A stretch of DNA of 7,399 nucleotides. It comes from Spirochaetota bacterium. GTDB lineage: Bacteria; Spirochaetota; Spirochaetia; Treponematales; Treponemataceae. The notes below the pieces were generated by a model that searched no databases, had not been told where the DNA came from, and saw only the letters and a list, made by a program, of their open reading frames with translations. Position numbers and translations under genes: made by a program. The stretch spans positions 1 to 7,399 of the forward strand of contig JAKJFV010000076.1 of the NCBI GenBank assembly GCA_022704725.1. The letters run 5' to 3'. Shown here in pieces: positions 1 to 4,493 of this stretch; position 1 is the first letter of the stretch; every line of letters begins with the position of its first letter.

Positions 1-920
1 CCCCGGTCTGTTCCTTCAAACCTGCAGTCTTCTACTTTTACATGACTTATACCTGCAGCTGTTTCACTTCCGAATACTACTCCGCCGTGACCGCTGGTAA
101 CTAAACATCCCTTAATAAGAATATTCTTTGACATTCGGTTTACTTTAATACCGTCATCACCGGATCCGGACTTAACCGCTATACCGTCATCGCCTACACT
201 TATGCGGCATGAATCTATAATAACATCCTCGCACGAATCAATGTCCATTCCGTCTGTATTCGGGGCAGTACTTGGATTTGTAATAGCAACATTGCGGACT
301 GCAAGATTTTTACAAAAAACAGGATGCAGGGTCCAGAACGGAGAATTCTGGAGTGTTACACCTTCGAGTGTAACATTAGTACATGAATGGAACTGTACTA
401 ATGAGGGGCGTAAAAATTGAGTATTGCGGCCGCCCCCGCCTCCGGGATGTTTTTCATACCCGGGATTCAGCGATGCTAAGCGTTTTTCATATTCATCAAC
501 AGGACCGCTTTGCTTTTTTTTCTCTTTTAGTAAATTCCACCACACCTCGCCGGTACCGTCAATTACACCGTGACCCTTGATAGTTATGTTTGTCTCTCCG
601 TCTGCAAAGATGCAGCTCTGCATAGCATAACAGACTACCCCTTCCCACCTTGTAAGAACGGGTTTATATTTTTCAGGATCCGGTATAAACGATAAGACAC
701 AGCCTTCTTCAAGTTCAAGTGTGATATTAGAAAATAACTGAATTGGACCGGTCTGCCAAATTCCTCTACCAACTTTCAATATTCCACCCCCTGCTTTTTG
801 CAGGGTATCAACTGCACACGAAAATGCGGCGGTATTGTCATTATACGCAGTAGAATTTACACCGCAGAGTACATCACTTGAGACTGCACCGAATTCTTGT
901 ATGTCCATTATCATATCCAT
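1..920 (-). CDS. Glycoside hydrolase family 28 (polygalacturonase-like), C-terminus cut by window edge
   Basis: About 306 codons read without interruption from an ATG at 920 to the left window edge, so the 3' part is missing. The protein is a right-handed beta-helix pectinase of family GH28, expected to hydrolyse alpha-1,4-galacturonosyl bonds in (oligo)galacturonate. Visible family motifs are NTDG (residues 221-224), VGDDG (242-246) and SGHGG (276-280). These carry the expected acidic triad D223, D244 and D245 and the histidine H278. The fourth motif (RIK) would lie just beyond the edge, since the visible part ends at GTDR. The N-terminal half has a beta-helix entry (QEFGAV, then DNTAAF) and a glycine-rich GGGGGR segment before FLRP (160-172). 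The start is supported by AAGGA seven bases upstream. No signal peptide is visible (the N-terminus begins MDMIMDIQEF), so it may act in the cytoplasm on imported oligomers. Family members are usually about 430-520 aa. Family assignment is firm; exo versus endo action and exact substrate are inferred. Confidence 0.9.
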   Translation of the reverse strand, partial: MDMIMDIQEFGAVSSDVLCGVNSTAYNDNTAAFSCAVDTLQKAGGGILKVGRGIWQTGPIQLFSNITLELEEGCVLSFIPDPEKYKPVLTRWEGVVCYAMQSCIFADGETNITIKGHGVIDGTGEVWWNLLKEKKKQSGPVDEYEKRLASLNPGYEKHPGGGGGRNTQFLRPSLVQFHSCTNVTLEGVTLQNSPFWTLHPVFCKNLAVRNVAITNPSTAPNTDGMDIDSCEDVIIDSCRISVGDDGIAVKSGSGDDGIKVNRMSKNILIKGCLVTSGHGGVVFGSETAAGISHVKVEDCRFEGTDR

Positions 921-971
921 AGTAATTCCTTTATACTTTACATAAGGTCCCAACGAATGTATACTATATGT
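921..971. promoter_or_regulatory. Short divergent intergenic region with candidate promoter elements
   Basis: Only 36 bases separate the divergent starts at 920 (GH28) and 957 (isomerase), so promoters must overlap each other or the coding starts. On the plus strand TTATCA (908-913), an 18-base spacer and TATACT (932-937) resemble sigma-70 boxes. On the minus strand TATAGT (complement of 963-968) is a possible -10 with about 36 bases of leader, but it has no convincing -35. The box matches are weak and base composition alone could produce them. The crowding itself is certain and suggests shared control of the two genes. Confidence 0.3.
944..947 (+). promoter_or_regulatory. Ribosome binding site candidate for the isomerase gene
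   Basis: AAGG lies nine bases before the ATG at 957 and 24 bases before the in-frame ATG at 972. The spacing favours 957. Alignment to typical family N-termini, which begin about two residues before the FGLRAHDFGK segment, favours 972. No Shine-Dalgarno-like sequence stands directly before 972. Confidence 0.4.
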
Positions 972-1832
972 ATGCTTCAATTTGGTTTACGGGCACATGA
1001 CTTTGGAAAACTTCCTCCGGAACAATTAGCCCTTTCGTTATCTTATTATAAGCCCTCTTCAATTCAGCTGGCATTAGCAAAAGCCCTTAGCGGTACACCG
1101 AGTGAAAGCGGAATGCTTACTCCTGGTTATGCCCGCCGTATAAAAAAAGCATTCGATGCGCATGATATTGCAATATCAGTTCTCGGCTGCTACATTAACC
1201 CCGTTCACCCCGATTCTCATTTGAGGGAAAAGGCTCTTAGAAAATTCGAAGAACACCTTGCAGCCTGCCGCGACTTCGGCTGTGCTGTAGTAGGTACCGA
1301 AACAGGTTCGTGCAATGCCGACTGTTCGTATAACCCCTCAACACAAAACGAATCAACATTTGATCTTCTGTGCAGCTCAGTTGAACGCATGGTTAAAACT
1401 GCAGAAAAATACGGCGTAAGGGTCGGCATCGAACCGGTTGCTCATCAGCACACCATAGACAGTGCAGAAAAAATGCAGCGCCTTATTGAACGCATCCCCT
1501 CTCCTAATCTTTCAGTTATCTTCGATCCTGTTAACTTAATTCCTCTAACCGGCTTTGAATCAAGTCAGGAAGTTTTTTTTGACAAAGCATTTGATGCCTT
1601 CGGCGATAAAATAGCCGTCATACATGCAAAAGACTTTGTTCTTATTGACGGCAAAAAAAAAGGCGATCTTCCGTCCGGAACCGGAAACCTCAACTATGAA
1701 GTCTTTTTCAAAAAACTTATTGAAAAAAAACCATTCATAGATGTTCTTCTAGAAAATTCCATTCCTTCTAAACTTGAAGAAACATTTTCTTTTCTGCAGT
1801 CTGTTATAACAAAAATCAACGCCGGATTTTAA
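957..1832 (+). CDS. Sugar phosphate isomerase/epimerase, xylose-isomerase-like TIM barrel
   Basis: A 291-residue protein from the ATG at 957 (286 from the alternative ATG at 972). The reading frame continues upstream to a TTG at 897, but that extension overlaps the divergent GH28 start and has no family character. The fold is the xylose-isomerase-like/AP-endonuclease-2 TIM barrel. The metal-ligand pattern of such isomerases and epimerases is visible: GIEP with E159, IFDP with D190, IHAKD with H223 and LLEN with E266. These proteins act in the cytoplasm and interconvert keto- and aldo-sugars or epimerise ketoses using a divalent metal. The exact substrate cannot be read from sequence. Its position between GH28 and kdgK-kduD points to a uronate or deoxyuronate, and it may fill the step upstream of KduD; an IolE-like or tagaturonate-epimerase-like role is an alternative. 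It is convergent with kdgK. The gene holds three homopolymer runs of eight or nine bases (1573-1580, 1653-1661, 1723-1730). Confidence 0.85.
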   Translation: MYTICMLQFGLRAHDFGKLPPEQLALSLSYYKPSSIQLALAKALSGTPSESGMLTPGYARRIKKAFDAHDIAISVLGCYINPVHPDSHLREKALRKFEEHLAACRDFGCAVVGTETGSCNADCSYNPSTQNESTFDLLCSSVERMVKTAEKYGVRVGIEPVAHQHTIDSAEKMQRLIERIPSPNLSVIFDPVNLIPLTGFESSQEVFFDKAFDAFGDKIAVIHAKDFVLIDGKKKGDLPSGTGNLNYEVFFKKLIEKKPFIDVLLENSIPSKLEETFSFLQSVITKINAGF

Positions 1833-1870
1833 ATAACCAGCGCTTACCCATTATGTATGTTCTTACAACA

Positions 1871-1915
1871 CCTGCGCAAGATTTCATTTTTAATCAGCCC
1901 CTGCGCAGATGAAAT
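1871..1915. repeat. Short repeats in the gap between convergent isomerase and kdgK genes
   Basis: The 89-base convergent gap (1833-1921) contains CCTGCGCA twice as a direct repeat (1871-1878 and 1900-1907), each followed by AGAT or GAT. It also contains an inverted pair ATTTCAT (1881-1887) and ATGAAAT (1909-1915) around a 21-base loop. A third TGCGCA palindrome lies just inside kdgK (CTTGCGCAAG, 1951-1960). The inverted pair could form a weak hairpin at the 3' ends of both genes. It is not followed by a proper T run on either strand, so a Rho-independent terminator is not established. Confidence 0.35.
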
Positions 1916-1921
1916 TCAAGA

Positions 1922-2956
1922 CTACCGCTGTACGCGGCCTGATCCGTCGCCTTGCGCAAGAGCAAGAACTTCAGATTTTCTAGTAAGATTAAAGTCTCCG
2001 CTTATGCTGTGTTTTAAGCACGATGCTGCAACAGCATATTCAAGCGCCTGCTGTTCGTCATCGGTGTATTCCTGCAGCCCGTATATTAATCCTGCGGAAA
2101 AAGAGTCTCCTCCTCCAACGCGGTCTTCAATATCTTCCATACTGTATTTTTTTGAAACATAAAATCCGTTCTTACCGGAAAGGACAGCCGACCAGTTGTT
2201 TTTATCAGCTGATATACTTTCTCTTAACGTTACCGCTACCCTGCTGATGTTTGGAAATTCTTTTTTCACTGTTTCTGTCAGTTTTTTATAGTCATCTGTG
2301 TCTAAATGCCCCTTTGTAACATCAACACTTTGAGCACTGATTCCAAGACATTTTTGTATATCTTCCTCATTGGCTATAATAACATCTGCATACTTTACCA
2401 GTTCTCTCATAACTTCCGGAGCAGTTTTACCATAATTCCATAATTTTTTTCTATAATTTAAATCGATAGAAACAACAGCACCGGCCTTTTTTGCTTCCTT
2501 CACTGCAGCTAAAGATGTGTCTGATGAAGTTTGAGATAAAGCAGGTGTGATGCCCGTAATATGAAACCATTGTGCATCTTTAAAAATAGAAGACCAGTCA
2601 AAGTCTTTGGCTTCCGCTTTTGCAATGCAGCTCTCTTCTCTATCATAGACAACAAGAGAGGGTCTCTGGCATGACCCTGTTTCCAGGAAATAGATACCCA
2701 GCCGTCCCTTCGTTTTTGCAATGTGAGAAGTATTAACACCGTATTTTTTAAGTTCTCTTTCTGCAGCTTCTCCTACAGGAGAGTCCGGCAGGGCAGTTAC
2801 GAAAGAAGCCTCCTTCCCGAATAAAGAAAGGGAGACAGCGACATTTGCTTCCCCTCCGCCGAATGTCGCTTCCAATACCGGAGATTGAAATAATCTTTCG
2901 TGTAATGGTGATTTTAAGCGGAGCATAATTTCTCCGAAGGTTACTGTTTTTTTCAT
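1922..2956 (-). CDS. kdgK: 2-keto-3-deoxygluconate kinase (PfkB family)
   Basis: A 344-residue cytoplasmic sugar kinase that phosphorylates 2-keto-3-deoxygluconate to 2-keto-3-deoxy-6-phosphogluconate with ATP. This is the common final activation step of galacturonate, glucuronate and unsaturated-uronate catabolism before KDPG aldolase. PfkB-family hallmarks are visible: the N-terminal substrate-binding GGGEANVA (residues 33-40), DLNYR (165-169), NEED (196-199), and the C-terminal signature RVGGGDSFSAGL with the presumed catalytic base D284. Length is normal for the family. An ATG at 2968 is in frame, but the one at 2956 is preferred because a perfect GGAGG lies five bases before it and overlaps the upstream ATG. 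It lies 59 bases downstream of kduD on the same strand with no visible terminator, so the two are probably co-transcribed. Among PfkB sugar kinases, fructokinase or ribokinase activity cannot be excluded from motifs alone, but the kduD neighbour makes KDG the best substrate. Confidence 0.88.
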   Translation of the reverse strand: MKKTVTFGEIMLRLKSPLHERLFQSPVLEATFGGGEANVAVSLSLFGKEASFVTALPDSPVGEAAERELKKYGVNTSHIAKTKGRLGIYFLETGSCQRPSLVVYDREESCIAKAEAKDFDWSSIFKDAQWFHITGITPALSQTSSDTSLAAVKEAKKAGAVVSIDLNYRKKLWNYGKTAPEVMRELVKYADVIIANEEDIQKCLGISAQSVDVTKGHLDTDDYKKLTETVKKEFPNISRVAVTLRESISADKNNWSAVLSGKNGFYVSKKYSMEDIEDRVGGGDSFSAGLIYGLQEYTDDEQQALEYAVAASCLKHSISGDFNLTRKSEVLALAQGDGSGRVQR

Positions 2957-2961
2957 TTTTT

Positions 2962-2966
2962 CCTCC
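2962..2966 (-). promoter_or_regulatory. Ribosome binding site that sets the kdgK start
   Basis: GGAGG read on the minus strand, five A residues before the ATG at 2956. It lies within the codons following the in-frame ATG at 2968, which has no such sequence upstream. This decides the start in favour of 2956. Confidence 0.8.
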
Positions 2967-3015
2967 ATAAATAATTTTCTTATAATTATATTACTGTCAT
3001 ATACTAAACTGCGTT

Positions 3016-3774
3016 CTACCTTCCCAGCCAGCCGCCGTCAACAGGCAGCGTTATTCCGTTCACATAGTCAGATGCTTTTGAAGCAAGAAACACAACGGCA
3101 CCGCTTAAATCTTCCGGTCTTCCCCAGCGTCCTGCAGGAATGCGCTCAAGTATTGCCTCATTTCTTTCTTTGTCACCACGTAAGGCGGCGGTATTGCTTG
3201 TTTCCATGTAGCCCGGTGCTATTGCATTAACATTGATTCCCAAATGCGCCCACTCATTAGAAAGAGACATTGTAAGTCCGCGTACAGCACTTTTTGAAGC
3301 TGTATAAGAGGGAACCCGAATCCCTCCCTGAAAAGAAAGCATTGATGCTATATTTATAATTTTTCCGCTGCCCTGCTTTGCAAATTCAACAGCACAGGAC
3401 TGCGATAAAAAGAACACCGATTTTGCATTAAGATTCATAACATCATCCCAATCTTTTTCGCTAAAGGAAAGGGAATCTTCACGTATTATTGACCCTGCAT
3501 TATTAACAAGAATATCTATACGGGAAAAAACATCTAAGGCGGTATGTACAATTTGAGGGATAGAGGCAATATCAGATAGATCCGCCTTGTAACCGAAAAA
3601 CTTAACCCCTTTTTCTTCAACAAGAGAAGGAGTATTTCCGGCATTACTGCGGTAAACGCCAAATATGTCAGCACCGGCTTCTGCAAGCGCACAGGCAAGT
3701 CCCTGCCCGAGTCCTGTATTACAGCCGGTAACAACGGCAGTCTTGCCCTTGAGGGTAAAATTATCTAGAATCAT
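3016..3774 (-). CDS. kduD: 2-deoxy-D-gluconate 3-dehydrogenase / 2-keto-3-deoxygluconate oxidoreductase (SDR)
   Basis: A 252-residue short-chain dehydrogenase, full length, and from memory very close to E. coli KduD (253 aa) over its whole length. It shares the blocks FSEKDWDDVMNLN, IINIASMLSFQGG, VPSYTASKS and NVNAIAPGYM, and the end VDGGWLGR. Nucleotide-binding TGCNTGLGQG (16-25) and NNAG (91-94) and the catalytic S144, Y157 and K161 are present. KduD reduces 2,5-diketo-3-deoxygluconate to 2-keto-3-deoxygluconate with NAD(P)H. The substrate comes from unsaturated uronates released by pectin or glycosaminoglycan breakdown after the KduI isomerase. It works in the cytoplasm. It is the first gene of a probable kduD-kdgK transcript, with GAGG eight bases before its ATG and a promoter 40-70 bases upstream. 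KduI is not in the window. Confidence 0.95.
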   Translation of the reverse strand: MILDNFTLKGKTAVVTGCNTGLGQGLACALAEAGADIFGVYRSNAGNTPSLVEEKGVKFFGYKADLSDIASIPQIVHTALDVFSRIDILVNNAGSIIREDSLSFSEKDWDDVMNLNAKSVFFLSQSCAVEFAKQGSGKIINIASMLSFQGGIRVPSYTASKSAVRGLTMSLSNEWAHLGINVNAIAPGYMETSNTAALRGDKERNEAILERIPAGRWGRPEDLSGAVVFLASKASDYVNGITLPVDGGWLGR

Positions 3775-3782
3775 ACTGTATT

Positions 3783-3786
3783 CCTC
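3783..3786 (-). promoter_or_regulatory. Ribosome binding site of kduD
   Basis: GAGG on the minus strand (part of GAGGAA), eight bases before the ATG at 3774. It supports that start, which also matches the N-terminus of known KduD proteins. Confidence 0.65.
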
Positions 3787-3794
3787 ATAAAGTA

Positions 3795-3842
3795 TTTGAC
3801 ATTACGTGTATCAGTATGAGTCTTTGGTATTTTTTTGTCAAA
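3795..3842. repeat. Inverted TTTGACA / TGTCAAA pair flanking the kduD promoter
   Basis: TTTGACA at 3795-3801 and TGTCAAA at 3836-3842 are exact inverted seven-base arms with centres about 41 bases apart, close to four helical turns. The right arm contains the -35 box, and the left arm lies between the -10 box and the start codon. This could be a pair of operator half-sites, or chance in an AT-rich gap. Confidence 0.3.
3813..3841 (-). promoter_or_regulatory. Sigma-70-type promoter for kduD-kdgK
   Basis: On the minus strand a perfect -35 TTGACA (3836-3841) is followed by a 17-base spacer and a -10 CATACT (3813-3818, four of six matches to TATAAT). Transcription would begin near 3806 and give a leader of roughly 32 bases before the kduD ATG. 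This fits separate expression of kduD-kdgK from the upstream valS pair. The assignment is based on box match and spacing only. Confidence 0.6.
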
Positions 3843-3891
3843 CTTGTTTATTGACTCTTTCCGTGCAGTTTTTGTGTTTTTCTGCCCGTTT

Positions 3892-4482
3892 CTATTTTTG
3901 GCGGTCGAGGTAGCCGGAGTCTTCTAAATATTTTTTTCTGGTAATAATAAGAGAAATGAGTTCCTGGTACATATTATAATCAACTTCCAAAGCGATTGGA
4001 AGGATAAAGTATTCCGTTTCATCACAGTAGCGTTCAATAAAATCCGGTTTTGTTACAAACCCGAGGCTGATCATATTGCTGATACGGTCTGCACATTTTA
4101 GTATTTTTGCTTTTTCACTGCCGTGATCTATAATTCCCTTCAAATAATCATTTTTAAGCTGGCCCTCTCGTTTAGTTACTTCCAATACAAGATCATAGAC
4201 AAGAGGCGCCTCAGAATCAACCTCTAAGATAACATTGCGGTTATAATCGGGAATATCTTCAATGAGGTCATGTATAACAGCGGCCTTTAAAAGAACGCTG
4301 TCAATGTAGCCGTAGTCTATAAGAATGCCCATGGTATCGATCTGATGACGAAACATATTTCCGCCTGCATGGCGGGATTTACCTATTAAAGCTGTAGCAA
4401 GCTGCATGTAGGGCGCTAAGTATATTCCCTTAAGCTGAAGCATTGCCTGTTTATTCATCTGCATGGGCTTTTCTATCTGCAT
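3892..4482 (-). CDS. Small HD-domain phosphohydrolase, RelA/SpoT hydrolase-like (possible small alarmone hydrolase)
   Basis: A 196-residue single-domain protein. It shows the metal-dependent HD phosphohydrolase pattern: H46 in FRHQ, H71-D72 and E75-D76 in IHDLIED, and CADRISNM with D132 and N136. These residues and their spacing follow the (p)ppGpp hydrolase domain of RelA/SpoT and the stand-alone MESH1/SAH proteins, and the opening SRHAGG fits the start of that domain. No synthetase, TGS or ACT domain is present. The usual HAGQxRKxGxPYxxH segment is shortened here to HAGGNMFRH, so it is a divergent member. If active it would remove pyrophosphate from (p)ppGpp in the cytoplasm; another nucleotide substrate is possible. 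The start at 4482 is supported by GGAG five bases upstream. It begins 11 bases after the valS stop, implying one transcript and a possible link between tRNA charging and the stringent response. Fold confidence is good; the substrate is inferred. Confidence 0.75.
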   Translation of the reverse strand: MQIEKPMQMNKQAMLQLKGIYLAPYMQLATALIGKSRHAGGNMFRHQIDTMGILIDYGYIDSVLLKAAVIHDLIEDIPDYNRNVILEVDSEAPLVYDLVLEVTKREGQLKNDYLKGIIDHGSEKAKILKCADRISNMISLGFVTKPDFIERYCDETEYFILPIALEVDYNMYQELISLIITRKKYLEDSGYLDRQK

Positions 4483-4487
4483 GTACT

Positions 4488-4491
4488 CTCC
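4488..4491 (-). promoter_or_regulatory. Ribosome binding site of the HD-domain gene in the valS gap
   Basis: GGAG read on the minus strand, just after the valS TAA and five bases before the ATG at 4482. The 11-base gap holds little else, so this gene is probably translated from the valS message. Confidence 0.7.
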
Positions 4492-4493
4492 GG

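Noticed and set aside
202..580. Two overlapping plus-strand open frames of 65-72 codons
   Set aside because: They lie antisense to the clearly coding GH28 frame and show no recognisable features or start signals.
897..956. N-terminal extension of the isomerase from a TTG at 897
   Set aside because: It would overlap the start of the divergent GH28 gene, adds residues with no family resemblance, and lacks a ribosome binding site.
3862..3888. Imperfect hairpin (CGTGCAG / CTGCCCG, one mismatch) after the HD-domain gene, considered as a terminator
   Set aside because: On the minus strand, where the transcript ends, the stem is not followed by a T run. T-rich sequence follows only on the plus strand, where no gene needs a terminator.
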